A DNA stretch of 64,000 nt from Mesorhizobium shangrilense (GCF_028826155.1 NZ_JAQGPN010000001.1:3477501-3541500); one strand, 5' to 3'. Counted from the stretch's first letter, positions 1 to 10,275 are shown. Notes: generated by a model not told the origin, from the letters alone. Made by a program: numbers and translations.

Positions 1-993
1 CTTTGCGTAGAGAATGCCGGTGCGCTCGGTGCGCCACAGACGCGCGAACTCCGTCCTGAACACCGACCAGATCTCTGCTGCCACGCCGAGCAGCCATTCC
101 CGCATCTCTGCGCGGTCTCCGTTTCTTTCATGGCCTGGCTGCGCAAAAAAGCTCATCCAGAAATTGGCCAGCAGCATGCCGACATCGAACGCCATCGGCC
201 CGTAGAACGCGAACTCGGGATCGATGACGCGCGTGTCCGCGTCCGTCACCATCACCGAGCCGGTGTGCAGGTCGCCGTGCAGCAGCGTCTCTGCCTTGGC
301 GGCGAACAGATGCTTCATGCGCTGCGCCTCAACTTTCAGATCGCGGTCAGCGCGCAGTTCCGCGACCACCGCGTCGAGCTGGGGCGAGGTGTGCCGGTTC
401 ATCTTCGCGTCGAAATAGGGATCGGTGAAGACGAGGTTCTCGGTGATGTCGCAGAGCTCGACATTGTCGGCGAACAGCGCAAGGTCTTCCTTGCGCTTGC
501 GCGTCGGCATGCAGAGATCCGAGCCTTGGAACAGCGTGCGCGCGCAGAACAGGCCGAGGTCGCGGCCAATCTTCGGCGGCATGGCGCCTTCGATAAGCCG
601 GCGGCGCAGGATAACATGGGGGCTGAGATACTCCATGACGATGAGCGCTTGGCGCTCATCGAAGTGGTACACGGCCGGCACCGTGCCGACGCCGGCGCGC
701 GCCTCCTGTCGGATCAGCGCGTGGTATTCGAAGAACGAGCGCTTTAGCGGCAGCGGCCAGCTCTCGCCGACCAGCCGGACATAGGGAAGCGCCTGCTTGA
801 CCACGACGCCGCCGGCAGGACCTTCCACGATGAATACCAGGTTCAGATTGCCGTCGCCGACCTCGCGGATCTTCCACTTCGAACTGTCCGGTCCGACCCT
901 TTCGGCGACGGCGGGGATCTCCTGCAGCCGCGCACCAAGGCTTTGTGCGTCGAGCGCCGCGAAGGCGCGTCCTTCTCCCGTGACGCTATGCAA
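1..993 (-). CDS. mtnK: S-methyl-5-thioribose kinase, 3' end cut off by the window
   Basis: Cytoplasmic kinase of the methionine salvage pathway that phosphorylates methylthioribose. The reading frame has a kinase glycine loop (GDGNLNLVF), the catalytic HGDLHTGSV segment and a DPEFAFYGP metal-binding segment followed by FDVGMLLANF, all characteristic of MtnK within the APH kinase fold. I chose a TTG start at 991-993 because a GGAGGG-type ribosome binding site lies about 5-7 bases before it and no in-frame ATG occurs near the N-terminus. About 331 residues are visible; the family has about 420, so roughly the last fifth is outside the window. The usual partner mtnA is not visible. Confidence 0.9.
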   Translation of the reverse strand, partial: MHSVTGEGRAFAALDAQSLGARLQEIPAVAERVGPDSSKWKIREVGDGNLNLVFIVEGPAGGVVVKQALPYVRLVGESWPLPLKRSFFEYHALIRQEARAGVGTVPAVYHFDERQALIVMEYLSPHVILRRRLIEGAMPPKIGRDLGLFCARTLFQGSDLCMPTRKRKEDLALFADNVELCDITENLVFTDPYFDAKMNRHTSPQLDAVVAELRADRDLKVEAQRMKHLFAAKAETLLHGDLHTGSVMVTDADTRVIDPEFAFYGPMAFDVGMLLANFWMSFFAQPGHERNGDRAEMREWLLGVAAEIWSVFRTEFARLWRTERTGILYAK

Positions 994-1173
994 GTCATCC
1001 CTCCCCGTCTGACAGGCCCCGTTCCACGGCCGGGTCGTGCTTTTAGTGCCTCAACAATGGGCCTTTGCAAAGCTGAAATGACCTTGAGGCCGATCCCGCC
1101 GGCACATCGAGCGACCGAGGAAGCCGCCAGGATGGGGAGCCCGGGAAATGGTTGGCGAAACGGGCCGGCCCGA

Positions 1174-1320
1174 TCAGAACGGCCAGCCGTACCGGCCGAT
1201 CATGAGGGCGAGGACGACGAGCGTCAGGGGGAACAGGAGATCGAACGCCCAGGCAAGCGCCCGTGGCGTCCTGCGAGGCTGTTCCGGCCGGTCGTAGTCA
1301 GTTCCGAGATTCTTGGTCAT
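1174..1320 (-). CDS. small single-span membrane protein, hypothetical
   Basis: A 48-residue frame starting at an ATG (MTKNLGTDYDRPE), with a GTG at 1356 as a longer alternative. The N-terminal half is polar and basic with RRTPR just before the membrane, followed by one hydrophobic span (about residues 20-42, FDLLFPLTLVVLALMIG) and a short tail ending in GWPF. The positive residues before the span favour an inside-facing N-terminus. I do not recognise a family. It stands alone between mtnK and the Nudix gene. The hydrophobic span and sensible topology support it, but the ribosome binding site is weak. Confidence 0.5.
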   Translation of the reverse strand: MTKNLGTDYDRPEQPRRTPRALAWAFDLLFPLTLVVLALMIGRYGWPF

Positions 1321-1433
1321 CGTTGCAAGCCCCGCCTGACGCACAGAGTTTGCCACCGACCTGTTAAGCGGACCCTGCGAAATCCGATCGGATTTTCACG
1401 ATGGGCAAAAGGGACCGGAAACGCTTCACTGCG

Positions 1434-2021
1434 TCAGGCGCCCTCTGGCGGCAGCAGGCTGAGTTTCAGGTGCTGCAGCAGCATGATCGTCTTGGAATCG
1501 ACGATGCGGCCATCGAAGATCGCGTTCATCGCGTCGTCGAAGGTCATCTCCAGCACCTCGATATCCTCGCCCTCGTGGGCATGCCCGCCCCCATCCGAGA
1601 TGCGGTCGGTCGGCGTGTAGTCGGCGACGAAGAACGACAGGCGCTCAGTCAGGTTGCCAGGGCTCATGAAGGGCGTGTAGAGATGCCTCACCTGCCGCAG
1701 ACGGTAGCCGAGTTCCTCCTCGGCCTCCCGGCGTATCGCCGTTTCGGGGTCGTCGGCGTCCAGCAGGCCGGCGCAGGCCTCGATGAGCGGCTCCTCGTGC
1801 CCCGCGACATAGGCCGGGAAACGGAACTGGCGGGTCAGCAGGACGGTCTTGCGCTCGGCGTCGAAGGGCAGGATGACTGCGCCGTCGCCGCGACCGTAGG
1901 TTTCCCGGGTCTGCATATCCCAATCGCCCGCACGGGTGCGGTATTCGAAGCGCGTCTTCTTCAGCGTGCCCCAGTCTTCGGACAGGGTTTCGACGGAATG
2001 AATCCTGATGCGGTCCTGCAT
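1434..2021 (-). CDS. Nudix hydrolase of the NudK/ADP-sugar pyrophosphatase type
   Basis: Predicted to hydrolyse a nucleotide-sugar diphosphate such as GDP-mannose or ADP-ribose in the cytoplasm. The protein follows NudK throughout: an N-terminal beta domain with YGRGDGAVILPFD and TVLLTRQFRFPAY, then ESCAGLLD-like EACAGLLDADDPE and the Nudix core RREAEEELGY, then FMSPGNLTERLSFFVADY. The Nudix consensus Glu before the helix is Asp here (GLLDADD), a conservative change. I prefer the ATG giving MQDRIRIHSVE, which matches the family N-terminus; an upstream ATG at 2078 would add 19 residues unlike the family. It is monocistronic. The substrate is not determined by sequence alone. Confidence 0.85.
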   Translation of the reverse strand: MQDRIRIHSVETLSEDWGTLKKTRFEYRTRAGDWDMQTRETYGRGDGAVILPFDAERKTVLLTRQFRFPAYVAGHEEPLIEACAGLLDADDPETAIRREAEEELGYRLRQVRHLYTPFMSPGNLTERLSFFVADYTPTDRISDGGGHAHEGEDIEVLEMTFDDAMNAIFDGRIVDSKTIMLLQHLKLSLLPPEGA

Positions 2022-2107
2022 GCGAGCCCCGGCGCTTTGAGAGACCCGCGGCATATCGGGGATCATACTGGGCCGCAACGCAATTCCGTCATGTGCGTTG
2101 GTGCGGG

Positions 2108-2350
2108 ATGGACGAAACCATTCCCATGGAAGCGGTCACGATCGAGCTTCGACCGCAACAGGCGCTCACAATATCCGGCGTGCGACAGGCCCTGCGCGTC
2201 CTGACGGAAGACTGGCCGCAGGCACGAGGTCCGCGACATCGCGATGCGGTCGAAACCTGCCTGAAGGTCATCGACGGCCACCGCTCGGCATCGGAAATTC
2301 GGCGCGTTCTGATCGAGGCGGCAGCGGAGGCCGGCCTGTCGGCGACATAA
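2108..2350 (+). CDS. DUF982 domain protein
   Basis: Small cytoplasmic protein of about 80 residues with the DUF982 pattern seen mainly in rhizobia: a beta-strand start (AVTIELRPQQALTISGVRQA), the LTEDWP motif, the H..A...C..V segment (RHRDAVETCLKVIDGHRSA) and a final helix ending IEAAAEAGL. The function of the family is unknown. The ATG at 2108 is preferred over a GTG at 2093; a third possible start is the ATG at 2126. It converges on the MerR gene, with 21 bases between the two stop codons. Confidence 0.75.
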   Translation: MDETIPMEAVTIELRPQQALTISGVRQALRVLTEDWPQARGPRHRDAVETCLKVIDGHRSASEIRRVLIEAAAEAGLSAT

Positions 2351-2371
2351 GCGCTCGAGGTTGCGGTCGGC

Positions 2372-2917
2372 TCAGCGCACCTGGTCAAGCAGGCGCTTGC
2401 ATTCCAGAAGGTCGAACAAGGCCTCCTGAAGCAGCGCCCGGTTGTCGCGGGAGAGTTTCCCGTCGCCAGCCGGCACCGGGCCCTCGTCCTCCGCCTTGCC
2501 AAGCCCGAAGAAACGGCGGCTCGGCTTCACCTTGGGCTCGCCCAGCAGCACCTCGTCGTCGGCGCCGCGCGGTTGCGCTGCCGGTGTCAGCGGCACGGTC
2601 GCTTCTGCCTGTTTGCGCTGGGTGATCGCCTCGATGGCGGCGACGTCTCCGTTGGCGACGGCGACCAGGAACTGGTTGCCGTTTTCGCGGAGCAGTTTCT
2701 GCACGCCCTTGATCGTGTAGCCCTGATCATAGAGCATGTGGCGTATGCCCTTGATCAGCTCGACATCGTGGGGACGATAGTAGCGGCGTCCGCCCCCACG
2801 CTTCATAGGCTTGATCTGGTTGAACCGCGTCTCCCAGAACCTCAGCACGTGCTGCGGCAGATCGAGGTCTTCTGCGACCTCACTGATGGTGCGGAACGCG
2901 TCTGGACTCTTATCCAT
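2372..2917 (-). CDS. MerR-family transcriptional regulator
   Basis: 181-residue regulator. Residues 8-75 form the MerR winged helix-turn-helix ([20 protein letters not shown], then [19 protein letters not shown]). The C-terminal part is basic and Pro/Ala-rich, has no Cys cluster for metal sensing, and ends in a short helix ([20 protein letters not shown]). This type of MerR gene is conserved immediately downstream of ihfA in alphaproteobacteria, and that is its place here, about 110 bases after ihfA on the same strand. The effector and targets are unknown. Confidence 0.88.
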   Translation of the reverse strand: MDKSPDAFRTISEVAEDLDLPQHVLRFWETRFNQIKPMKRGGGRRYYRPHDVELIKGIRHMLYDQGYTIKGVQKLLRENGNQFLVAVANGDVAAIEAITQRKQAEATVPLTPAAQPRGADDEVLLGEPKVKPSRRFFGLGKAEDEGPVPAGDGKLSRDNRALLQEALFDLLECKRLLDQVR

Positions 2918-3029
2918 GAGGCAATCCTCGGTGCGGCGCTTGAATCACAAGGCATTTCGCCTGCTTGCAAGCCGATTTTCAAGCGGAAAATGCGCCCGGC
3001 ACAGGAAAGGTTGCGCCTCGAGAATCAGC

Positions 3030-3353
3030 TTACTTGTCGTTCTTCAGCTTACCGCTGTTGTGCGCCTTAAGGATACGGGCCTTTAGAACGTTCGAGGCCT
3101 TGAAGGTCATCACGCGGCGGGGAAGAATAGGCACCTCCTCGCCGGTCTTCGGGTTCCTGCCGATGCGCTCGTTCTTGTCGCGCACATGGAAGGTGGCGAA
3201 GGATGAGAGCTTTACCGTCTCGCCGCGGACGATGGCCTCGCAGATCTCATCGAGAACCGCCTCCACGAGCTGAGCTGATTCGGTGCGCGATAACCCAACC
3301 TTGCGGTAGACAGCCTCAGCGAGGTCGGCGCGAGTGAGTGTGTTTCCCCCCAT
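3030..3353 (-). CDS. ihfA: integration host factor subunit alpha
   Basis: DNA-bending nucleoid protein that forms a heterodimer with IhfB. The 107-residue frame has the HU/IHF fold signatures: [11 protein letters not shown] at the N-terminus, the dimer helix [17 protein letters not shown], the strand [12 protein letters not shown] and the DNA-inserting beta arm [12 protein letters not shown] with its Pro. The ATG giving [11 protein letters not shown] matches the family start. A TTG four codons upstream (3365) sits nearer a GAGG sequence, so the true start is not fully settled. It lies downstream of fabH in the conserved plsX-fabH-ihfA-merR order. Confidence 0.95.
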   Translation of the reverse strand: MGGNTLTRADLAEAVYRKVGLSRTESAQLVEAVLDEICEAIVRGETVKLSSFATFHVRDKNERIGRNPKTGEEVPILPRRVMTFKASNVLKARILKAHNSGKLKNDK

Positions 3354-3450
3354 CCGAACGTCCAACCATCCTCATGAAAAATACAGCAACAGTTCCAAAC
3401 GCCTAGACGTTAGGAAATTGGTCAGGCTGGGTCAAGGAGCCGATGCTGCT

Positions 3451-4422
3451 TCACCAGCGAAGTAGGACGGCGCCCCAGGTGAAACCGCCGCCCATGGCTT
3501 CCAGAAGCACCAGGTCGCCCTCCTTGATGCGCCCATCGGAGACCGCGGTCGAAAGAGCGAGCGGCACCGATGCAGCCGAGGTGTTGCCGTGAAGGTCGAC
3601 CGTGATGACCACCTTCTCCTCTGCAATCCCGAGTTTCCTGGCCGAGGCGTCGATGATGCGCTTGTTGGCCTGATGCGGCACGAACCAGTCGAGGTCCTGC
3701 GGACCGATGCCGGCCTCCTCGAATGTCGCCTCGATCACGTCGGTAATCATTCCCACAGCATGCTTGAAGACCTCGCGGCCCTCCATCCTGAGATGACCCA
3801 CGGTCTGGGTGGTAGACGGCCCACCGTCGACAAAGAGCTTGTCCTTGTGGGTTCCGTCGGAGCGCAGGCTCGCCGCCAGCACGCCACGGTCTCCGATGGT
3901 GCCTTCGCCCTCTTGCGCCTCCAGGACAAGCGCGCCCGCGCCGTCGCCGAAGAGCACGCAGGTCGAGCGGTCCGCCCAGTCAAGGATACGGGAGAATGTC
4001 TCGGATCCGATGACCAGCACGCGCTTGGCGAGGCCGCCGCGGATGTAGAGATCAGCCGTTGTCACGGCGTAGACGAAACCGCTGCACACCGCCTGCATGT
4101 CGAAGGCGAAGCCGTGCCGCATGCCGAGGCGGTTCTGGATCTCGACCGCCGTCGCCGGGAAAGTGTTGTTCGGGGTCGAGGTGGCGAGCACGATCAGGTC
4201 GATATCGGCCGGCGTCAGCCCCGCATGGTCGAGGGCAGCGCGTGCCGCCGCCTCGCCCAGAGACGCCGTCGTCTCGTCGTCGGCAGCGATATGGCGCTGG
4301 CGAATGCCGGTACGCTGGACAATCCATTCGTCGGAGGTCTCCACCATCCCTTCGAAATCGGCATTCCTCATCAACCGGCGCGGCAACGACGACCCCACGC
4401 CGCGCACGACAGAACGTATCAT
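3451..4422 (-). CDS. fabH: 3-oxoacyl-[ACP] synthase III (KAS III)
   Basis: Condenses acetyl-CoA with malonyl-ACP to start fatty-acid synthesis. The 323-residue protein is full length and keeps the catalytic triad Cys113 (DMQAVCSGF), His250 (VPHQANKRI) and Asn280 ([10 protein letters not shown]). The glycine-rich C-terminal [16 protein letters not shown] is also typical. It starts four bases after the plsX stop, so the two are almost certainly co-transcribed, and ihfA follows. Confidence 0.97.
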   Translation of the reverse strand: MIRSVVRGVGSSLPRRLMRNADFEGMVETSDEWIVQRTGIRQRHIAADDETTASLGEAAARAALDHAGLTPADIDLIVLATSTPNNTFPATAVEIQNRLGMRHGFAFDMQAVCSGFVYAVTTADLYIRGGLAKRVLVIGSETFSRILDWADRSTCVLFGDGAGALVLEAQEGEGTIGDRGVLAASLRSDGTHKDKLFVDGGPSTTQTVGHLRMEGREVFKHAVGMITDVIEATFEEAGIGPQDLDWFVPHQANKRIIDASARKLGIAEEKVVITVDLHGNTSAASVPLALSTAVSDGRIKEGDLVLLEAMGGGFTWGAVLLRW

Positions 4423-4426
4423 TCAG

Positions 4427-5503
4427 TCAAATCCTTTGTTGCTCGGTCTCGTCGACCGGTTGCCGCAATTTCATCATGGCCTGCGGCAGGCGAGAGTGAA
4501 ACGCATCGAGATCGCCTTTGATCCGCTCGATCAGGCGAGTGCGCACCATGTCGTAGCCGAGTTCGATCGCTGCCGCGAAGCCCTCTTCGTCCGTGCCCCC
4601 GTGGCTCTTGACGACGATGCCGTTGAGACCCAGGAAGACGCCGCCGTTTGATTTCCTCACATCCATCTTCTCGCGCAGTCGCTCGAAGGCAGGCTTCGCG
4701 AAGAGATATCCGATGCGGGCGCGCCAGGTCCGGCTCATGGCGGCGCGCAGATAGCCGCCGATCTGGCGGGCGGTGCCTTCAGCGGTCTTCAGGGCGATAT
4801 TGCCCGCGAAGCCTTCCGTGACGACGACGTCCACGGTGCCCTTGCTGATGTCGTCGCCTTCCACGAAGCCATGATAGCTCATCGACGGAAGATCGGCCTC
4901 GCGCAGCAGGCGCCCGGCCTCCTTGACCTCTTCCTGGCCCTTGATCTCTTCCACGCCGACGTTCAACAGGCCGACGGTGGGCTTTTCGATCGAGAACAGG
5001 GCGCGGGCCATCGCCGCTCCCAGTATGGCGAAGTCGATCAGCTGATGGGAATCGGCGCCGATGGTGGCGCCGACGTCGAGAACCACGCCCTCTGCCCGCG
5101 CATTCGGCCAGATGGCGGCGATCGCGGGTCGCTCGATGTTCGCCATCGTGCGCAGGCAGAACTTGGACATCGCCATCAGGGCGCCAGTGTTGCCGGCCGA
5201 GATGCAGACTGCCGCTTCGCCGCTCTTCACCGCCTCGATCGATTTCCACATCGACGATTTCCAGCGGCCCTGGCGAAGGGCCTGGCTGGGCTTGTCGGAC
5301 ATGCCGACGGCGATCTCGCAAGGCACGAAGGTGCTGGCTGCGGAAACACGCGGATACTTGGCCAGCCAGGGACGTACCTGATCCTCCAGGCCGAAGACCA
5401 GGAAGCGGACCTCCGGGCGACGTTCAATCACGCGGTCGAGCGCCGGCACCGTAACGGAGGGACCATGGTCGCCCCCCATGGCGTCGATGGATATTGTGAT
5501 CAC
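4427..5503 (-). CDS. plsX: phosphate acyltransferase PlsX
   Basis: Makes acyl-phosphate from acyl-ACP for phosphatidic-acid synthesis, acting at the cytoplasmic face of the membrane. The N-terminus [12 protein letters not shown] is the family signature; [20 protein letters not shown] and ALLNVG-like [13 protein letters not shown] follow, and the C-terminus has [20 protein letters not shown] chose the GTG at 5501-5503 so that the protein begins [11 protein letters not shown], matching the family and giving 358 residues. A GTG at 5578 would add 25 unrelated residues. Upstream is DUF177; downstream is fabH. Confidence 0.95.
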   Translation of the reverse strand: MITISIDAMGGDHGPSVTVPALDRVIERRPEVRFLVFGLEDQVRPWLAKYPRVSAASTFVPCEIAVGMSDKPSQALRQGRWKSSMWKSIEAVKSGEAAVCISAGNTGALMAMSKFCLRTMANIERPAIAAIWPNARAEGVVLDVGATIGADSHQLIDFAILGAAMARALFSIEKPTVGLLNVGVEEIKGQEEVKEAGRLLREADLPSMSYHGFVEGDDISKGTVDVVVTEGFAGNIALKTAEGTARQIGGYLRAAMSRTWRARIGYLFAKPAFERLREKMDVRKSNGGVFLGLNGIVVKSHGGTDEEGFAAAIELGYDMVRTRLIERIKGDLDAFHSRLPQAMMKLRQPVDETEQQRI

Positions 5504-5607
5504 GCGTGGGTCATCTCGTATCTGTCCCTGGACGGGACCGGAAAGTCCGGCGAAAATAGCGGTTTCGGCCCGGCGCACAACGTCTAATCGGTGTGCTCCC
5601 GGCCTTT

Positions 5608-6162
5608 TCAGGTTTTCCGGGTAAAGGACAACAGTTTTTCCCGCAACTGCCCGCCAGTTGCACCAGCATCCTCTTCGTCCGCCGGCCCAGCCAGCCCAGC
5701 GCCGGACTTTCGCGGATAAGGATCGATGGCCAGGCCGAAGAACTCTTCGGCAAGCGCACCGACGTCGATCGTGTCACCCGAAAACGTCTCGGGGCTATCT
5801 GGGCCTTCCGCATCCAGCAGGATCTCGCCGCCCTCGTGGAAGCCGAGCCTGCCCAGCTTCGAATCCTCCGGCAGGTAGACCTGTGAAATCTCCTCCGCGA
5901 TGGTGGCGTCGAGAGGTTCGAGCGTCACGCCGCACTGCTGCACGAGTTCCGCGTCGACGCGCCCGGCGACCTTTACCCCGTTCCTCCTCCAGTTGGTGAC
6001 CAGAAGTTCGGCCCTGAAGGAACGCACCGCGAACAGTCCATGCTCCTCGGCGAGGCGCACGCGCTGCTTCTCGTCGGCAACGATCGTGACCGGCATACCC
6101 TTCTGCGGCAGCCGCGCCACATTGACGAGGAAGGATACGGGGCTGTGCTCGAAATTGGTCAT
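5608..6162 (-). CDS. DUF177 (YceD-like) protein
   Basis: 184-residue cytoplasmic protein of the YceD/DUF177 family, which in bacteria usually sits just upstream of plsX, as it does here. Family members are linked to 23S rRNA accumulation, though the molecular activity is not established. Visible features are the N-terminal [12 protein letters not shown], the central [18 protein letters not shown] (a CxxxL motif typical of the family) and an acidic middle rich in Asp and Glu. The ATG giving [11 protein letters not shown] overlaps the preceding stop by four bases (ATGA), which fixes the start by translational coupling. Confidence 0.9.
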   Translation of the reverse strand: MTNFEHSPVSFLVNVARLPQKGMPVTIVADEKQRVRLAEEHGLFAVRSFRAELLVTNWRRNGVKVAGRVDAELVQQCGVTLEPLDATIAEEISQVYLPEDSKLGRLGFHEGGEILLDAEGPDSPETFSGDTIDVGALAEEFFGLAIDPYPRKSGAGLAGPADEEDAGATGGQLREKLLSFTRKT

Positions 6163-6707
6163 TGTTCTGCCTTTCCGGCGGCCGGCAATGCGATCCGCCC
6201 GGCGAGGAACTCCTCGCTGTCTTGCGCGCGCAACGACGCCGCGACCGATGTCACATAGTCCGAGAGCGGGCCGGCGCCTGCCCACCCGTCCAGATCCGGG
6301 CGCACGTTACGGCCGAGCGCAGCCGCAAGGGCCTCGCGATCGCCACGGTCGAGCGCGTCGCCGTAAGACGCCGCGCGCCCATAAAACATCTTCGCAAGCT
6401 TCTTTGCGCGCTTGGGAACGCCGGCATCTCCGATCCCCAGTTCGCGAAGGGAACTGTCGACATCGGCGAAGAATTCGTCGGTCAAGGTCTGGGCGATCTC
6501 GGCGATGGTGCCCTGCTCCCCCCGGACCCGATGCAGGAAGAGGAAGACATGCAGCCCGACCATCTCGAAGCGGCCGAGCGGCGTGTCGGGCACGTCCCAT
6601 TCCGCATAAAAGACAGGTTGCCGCGCCGCCGCCACGATTCGCTCGTAAAGGGCGTCAGTAACCGCCCTGTTGGCATGGCGATTGCGCCCAAACCAGCGCT
6701 GGAACAT
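6159..6707 (-). CDS. ubiquinol-cytochrome c chaperone (CBP3/UQCC1 family)
   Basis: Assembly factor for the cytochrome bc1 complex, by homology to mitochondrial Cbp3/UQCC1. The protein starts MFQRWFGRNRHANRAV, then has ARQPVFYAEWDVPDTPLGRFEM, the segment MVGLHVFLFLHRVRGE, LTDEFFADVDSSLRELGIGD and VPKRAKKLAKMFYGRAASYG, all family hallmarks. The frame extends upstream, but the ATG at 6705-6707 gives the usual N-terminus and about 182 residues. It overlaps DUF177 by four bases. It is divergent from bamE, so the intervening 109 bases carry both promoters. Confidence 0.9.
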   Translation of the reverse strand: MFQRWFGRNRHANRAVTDALYERIVAAARQPVFYAEWDVPDTPLGRFEMVGLHVFLFLHRVRGEQGTIAEIAQTLTDEFFADVDSSLRELGIGDAGVPKRAKKLAKMFYGRAASYGDALDRGDREALAAALGRNVRPDLDGWAGAGPLSDYVTSVAASLRAQDSEEFLAGRIALPAAGKAEQ

Positions 6708-6816
6708 CAAGTATGGCCTCCGGGGAGTGTTTCGGGCCGCGCTCGGTTGCATCGGCGAGTAAGCTGGTTTACCGGTTTTGCCGCTTCGTGCAAACCATTG
6801 CCGGGGCTGATGCAGC

Positions 6817-7323
6817 ATGGAGTCGTTCTTGGATTCTCGGATTTTCAAGTCCAGCCTGATTTGGGGTGCCGCGGTCGTCTCGTCAATCGCGGTTTCTGGA
6901 TGCACGGCGTCCTCGATGAACCTCGGCACCAGCGAGACTTTTCATCAGGGTTATGTCATCGACGAGCAGCAGCTGGAGCTCGTCCCGGTCGGATCGAGCC
7001 GCGAACAGGTCATCCTGGCGCTCGGCACACCGTCGACGACCGCGACCTTCGACAACGAGGTGTTCTATTACATCTCGCAGACGCGCAAGCGCAGCGTGGC
7101 GTTCCAGCAGCCGCGCCTGGTCGACCAGCGGGTGCTTGCGGTCTACTTCGGCGCAGATGGCCGTGTCACCAACATCGCCAACTACGGCAAGCAGGACGGC
7201 AAGGTGTTCGACTTCATCTCGCGCACGACGCCGACCGCCGGCAAGGACCAGAGCTTCATCGGACAGCTTCTGACCGGCGTGCAGGGCATCCCGAGCGTGC
7301 CGGGCTCGAACCAGCCGCGCTGA
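6817..7323 (+). CDS. bamE: outer membrane assembly lipoprotein BamE (SmpA/OmlA)
   Basis: Lipoprotein partner of the BAM complex that inserts beta-barrel proteins in the outer membrane. A signal peptide (about residues 10-28) ends in a lipobox-like VSGC, so the mature protein starts at that Cys. The BamE domain follows: GYVIDEQQLELVPVGSSREQ, VILALGTPST, FDNEVFYYISQ and VLAVYFGADGRVTNIANYG. At 168 residues it is typical for alphaproteobacteria. It is monocistronic and ends before a strong terminator. Confidence 0.95.
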   Translation: MESFLDSRIFKSSLIWGAAVVSSIAVSGCTASSMNLGTSETFHQGYVIDEQQLELVPVGSSREQVILALGTPSTTATFDNEVFYYISQTRKRSVAFQQPRLVDQRVLAVYFGADGRVTNIANYGKQDGKVFDFISRTTPTAGKDQSFIGQLLTGVQGIPSVPGSNQPR

Positions 7324-7345
7324 CGTCCTTCACCGTTCCCATCGC

Positions 7346-7380
7346 AAAAAGGCCCGCGGGATCGCTCCCGCGGGCCTTTT
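7346..7380. terminator. bidirectional intrinsic terminator between bamE and hppA
   Basis: A perfect 10-bp GC stem (GGCCCGCGGG at 7351-7360 pairing with CCCGCGGGCC at 7367-7376) with a six-base loop. It is flanked by five A on the left and four T on the right, so it works as a terminator in both directions for the two converging genes. Confidence 0.9.
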
Positions 7381-7402
7381 CCTTAGGCAGGCCGATGCGC
7401 GG

Positions 7403-9547
7403 CTACACGCCGCTATGCGCCAGCACCGCAAGCAGCAGCAGGGCCACGATGTTGGTGATCTTGATGGCGGGGTTTACGGCCGGGCCGGCGGTGTCCTTGT
7501 AGGGATCGCCGACGGTGTCGCCAGTGACCGACGCCTTGTGGGCCTCGGATCCCTTCAGGTGCTTCACGCCATCCTTGTCGATGAAGCCGTCCTCGAAGGA
7601 CTTCTTGGCGTTGTCCCAGGCGCCGCCGCCAGAGGTCATGGAGATCGCCACGAAGAGGCCGTTGACGATGACGCCGAGCAGCGAAGCCCCGAGCGCGGCG
7701 AAGGCAGACGCCTTCGAGCCCGAGATCAGCAGCACGCCGAAATAGACCACAAGCGGCGCCAGCACAGGCAGAAGCGAGGGGATGACCATCTCCTTGATCG
7801 CCGCCTTGGTCAGAAGGTCGACGGCGCGGGCATAGTTGGGCTTGGACGTGCCCTTCATGATGCCTGGGTCCTCGCGGAACTGCTTGCGCACCTCCTCGAC
7901 GATGGCGCCGGCGGCGCGACCGACCGCCGTCATGGCGATGCCGCCGAAGAGGTACGGGATCAGGCCGCCGAAGATCAGGCCGGCGACCACATACGGGTTC
8001 GACAGGTCGAACGAGACCGTGCCCAGGTCCGCGAAATACGGGAACTGCGCCGAGTTCGCCGCGAAGTACTGCAGGTCGTAGCTGTACGCAGCAAACAGCA
8101 CCAGTGCGCCGAGACCGGCGGAGCCGATCGCGTAGCCCTTGGTGACCGCCTTCGTCGTGTTGCCGACCGCGTCGAGCGCGTCGGTCGACTGGCGGACCTC
8201 CTTCGGCAGGCCGGACATTTCCGCGATGCCGCCGGCGTTGTCGGTGACCGGGCCGAAGGCGTCGAGCGCGACGATCATCCCGGCGAGGCCGAGCATGGTG
8301 GTCACGGCGATCGCGGTTCCGAACAGGCCGGCCAGTTGGAACGTGGCGATGATGCCGCCGACGATGACGATGGCCGGCAGCGCAGTCGATTCCAGCGAGA
8401 CGGCGAGGCCCTGGATGACGTTGGTGCCGTGACCAGTCACCGAGGCCTGTGCGATCGAGTTCACCGGCCGCTTGTTGGTGCCGGTGTAGTACTCGGTGAT
8501 CACCACGATGAGGGCTGTCACCACGAGACCGATGAGGCCGCAGATGAACAGGTTGAACCCGTTCACCAGATGCGCGCCCGCGCCGATGTCCCCCCAGCCG
8601 ATGGTGAGCGAGGTCGCGGCGCCAAGGCCGATGATAGACAGCAGGCCGGTCACGATCAGCCCCTTGTAGAGCGCGCCCATGATCGAGCCGTTGGAACCCA
8701 GCTTGACGAAGAAGGTGCCGACGATCGAGGTGATGATGCAGGCGCCGCAGATCGCCAGCGGATAGAGCATGATGTCGGAGAAGTTGGCGGCGGTTCCGAA
8801 GAAGATGGCCGCCAGAACCATGGTGGCCACGACCGTCACCGCGTAGGTCTCGAACAGGTCCGCCGCCATGCCGGCGCAGTCGCCGACATTGTCGCCGACA
8901 TTGTCGGCGATGGTGGCCGGATTGCGCGGATCGTCCTCGGGGATGCCGGCTTCCACCTTGCCGACGAGGTCGCCGCCGACGTCAGCACCCTTGGTGAAGA
9001 TGCCGCCGCCGAGACGCGCGAAGATGGAGATCAGGGACGCGCCGAAGCCGAGCGCGACCAGTGCGTCGATGACCATGCGGTCCGACGGGCTGTATCCCAT
9101 CGCGCCGACGAGAACCCAGTAGTAAACGGAGACGCCGAGCAAGGCGAGACCGGCGACCAGAAGGCCGGTGATCGCGCCCGCCTTGAAGGCGATGTCGAGG
9201 CCGGCGGCGAGGCTGTTCGAAGCGGCCTGGGCCGTGCGCACGTTGGCGCGGACCGACACATGCATTCCGATGAAGCCGGCGACGCCCGAAAGCACCGCGC
9301 CGATGAGGAAGCCGATCGCGGCCGTACCCGAAAGAAGCCACCATGCCAGCAGGAAGACCACGACGCCGACGATGGCGATGGTGGTGTACTGGCGGGTGAG
9401 ATAGGCCTGCGCACCCTCACGGATGGCGCCGGCGATTTCCTGCATGCGAGCGTTTCCCTGGTCGGCCGCGAGGACCGACTGCGTTGCCCATATGGCGTAA
9501 AGAATGGAAAGCAAGCCGCAGGCGATGACGACGTAAAGCATGGTCAT
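7403..9547 (-). CDS. hppA: membrane-bound proton-translocating pyrophosphatase, K+-independent type
   Basis: Integral membrane pump that uses pyrophosphate hydrolysis to move protons out of the cytoplasm. The 714-residue, multi-span protein has the substrate segment [15 protein letters not shown], then [20 protein letters not shown], with further Asp-rich loops near the C-terminus ([15 protein letters not shown]). The motif [16 protein letters not shown] has Lys where K+-dependent enzymes have Ala, which marks the K+-independent H+ pump class. The ATG at 9547 follows a GGAAGAG ribosome binding site. It ends at the shared terminator with bamE. Confidence 0.97.
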   Translation of the reverse strand: MTMLYVVIACGLLSILYAIWATQSVLAADQGNARMQEIAGAIREGAQAYLTRQYTTIAIVGVVVFLLAWWLLSGTAAIGFLIGAVLSGVAGFIGMHVSVRANVRTAQAASNSLAAGLDIAFKAGAITGLLVAGLALLGVSVYYWVLVGAMGYSPSDRMVIDALVALGFGASLISIFARLGGGIFTKGADVGGDLVGKVEAGIPEDDPRNPATIADNVGDNVGDCAGMAADLFETYAVTVVATMVLAAIFFGTAANFSDIMLYPLAICGACIITSIVGTFFVKLGSNGSIMGALYKGLIVTGLLSIIGLGAATSLTIGWGDIGAGAHLVNGFNLFICGLIGLVVTALIVVITEYYTGTNKRPVNSIAQASVTGHGTNVIQGLAVSLESTALPAIVIVGGIIATFQLAGLFGTAIAVTTMLGLAGMIVALDAFGPVTDNAGGIAEMSGLPKEVRQSTDALDAVGNTTKAVTKGYAIGSAGLGALVLFAAYSYDLQYFAANSAQFPYFADLGTVSFDLSNPYVVAGLIFGGLIPYLFGGIAMTAVGRAAGAIVEEVRKQFREDPGIMKGTSKPNYARAVDLLTKAAIKEMVIPSLLPVLAPLVVYFGVLLISGSKASAFAALGASLLGVIVNGLFVAISMTSGGGAWDNAKKSFEDGFIDKDGVKHLKGSEAHKASVTGDTVGDPYKDTAGPAVNPAIKITNIVALLLLAVLAHSGV

Positions 9548-9774
9548 TGCCGATTCTCTTCCCTGATTTTGTCCGGCAGAACCCCTCCCCGGACCAAAGT
9601 GAGGAAGCCGCCCTCCAGCAGCCTCCATCCCGGTGTATGCGAAAGACTGCTCGTATCGTCAAGGTTTCGTTCGTTTTCTGCCCAGCTTTCGCCCGCTCCG
9701 CGAAGCCCGGAACCAGCGTGGACTTGCCGCCACGATTGTTCCGATGCTTCGCCTTCGGGAGTAAGCCCGCGTGT

Positions 9775-10275
9775 TTATCCGCGGCGCAAGTCGCGATCAG
9801 GCTGGACGACGTAGATCAGCACGGCGAGCATCGTCATGTAGAACTTGAAAGCAGCGTCCTGACCATTCCAGGTACTGGACTGCCACATGGCGAACCATTC
9901 GCCGCCGACGACCATGAAGCCGAAATACCAGACAAGAAAGCCCATGGTCGTGCCGACGATCACGAACTTCTTCGCTTCGTTGAAGTCTTCGCCGCTGGCG
10001 TTGCGCGCCTGCCAGAGTTTCCACGAGGCGATGAGGAAGAACACGCAGGTCAGCGCCTCGCCGAAGATGATCAGCCAGTAGCCCGCGGTCCAAAGCGACG
10101 GATTGGTGATCGACCGGTACATCAGGGCATTGCCCGGAAAGGTGGTGTCCATGCTCAGCACATGCTGGACAAAAGCGAAGTTCGAGCCGTAATCGGTGAT
10201 GTTGCCGAAGGCGACAAGGAAGGCGAATGCCGCCAGGCACAGGCACAGGATGATTTTGGAGATTCGCGACGTCAT
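9775..10275 (-). CDS. DUF2165 family small integral membrane protein
   Basis: 166-residue predicted inner-membrane protein with four hydrophobic spans (about residues 8-25, 60-82, 105-127 and 140-155). It has the DUF2165 pattern: FGNITDYGSNFAFVQHVLSMDTTFPG, then YRSITNPSLWTAGYWLIIFGE split around the second span, and FGFMVVGGEWFAMWQS. The family function is unknown. The ATG giving MTSRISKII is preferred over an upstream extension. Its start codon lies inside a CATG that is also a potential plus-strand start. Confidence 0.85.
   Translation of the reverse strand: MTSRISKIILCLCLAAFAFLVAFGNITDYGSNFAFVQHVLSMDTTFPGNALMYRSITNPSLWTAGYWLIIFGEALTCVFFLIASWKLWQARNASGEDFNEAKKFVIVGTTMGFLVWYFGFMVVGGEWFAMWQSSTWNGQDAAFKFYMTMLAVLIYVVQPDRDLRRG

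Noticed and set aside
7415..9814. Plus-strand frame of 799 codons opposite hppA
   Set aside because: It is antisense to a clearly real gene, is extremely rich in Arg, Asp, Gly and His as expected for a shadow in high-GC DNA, and has no domain.
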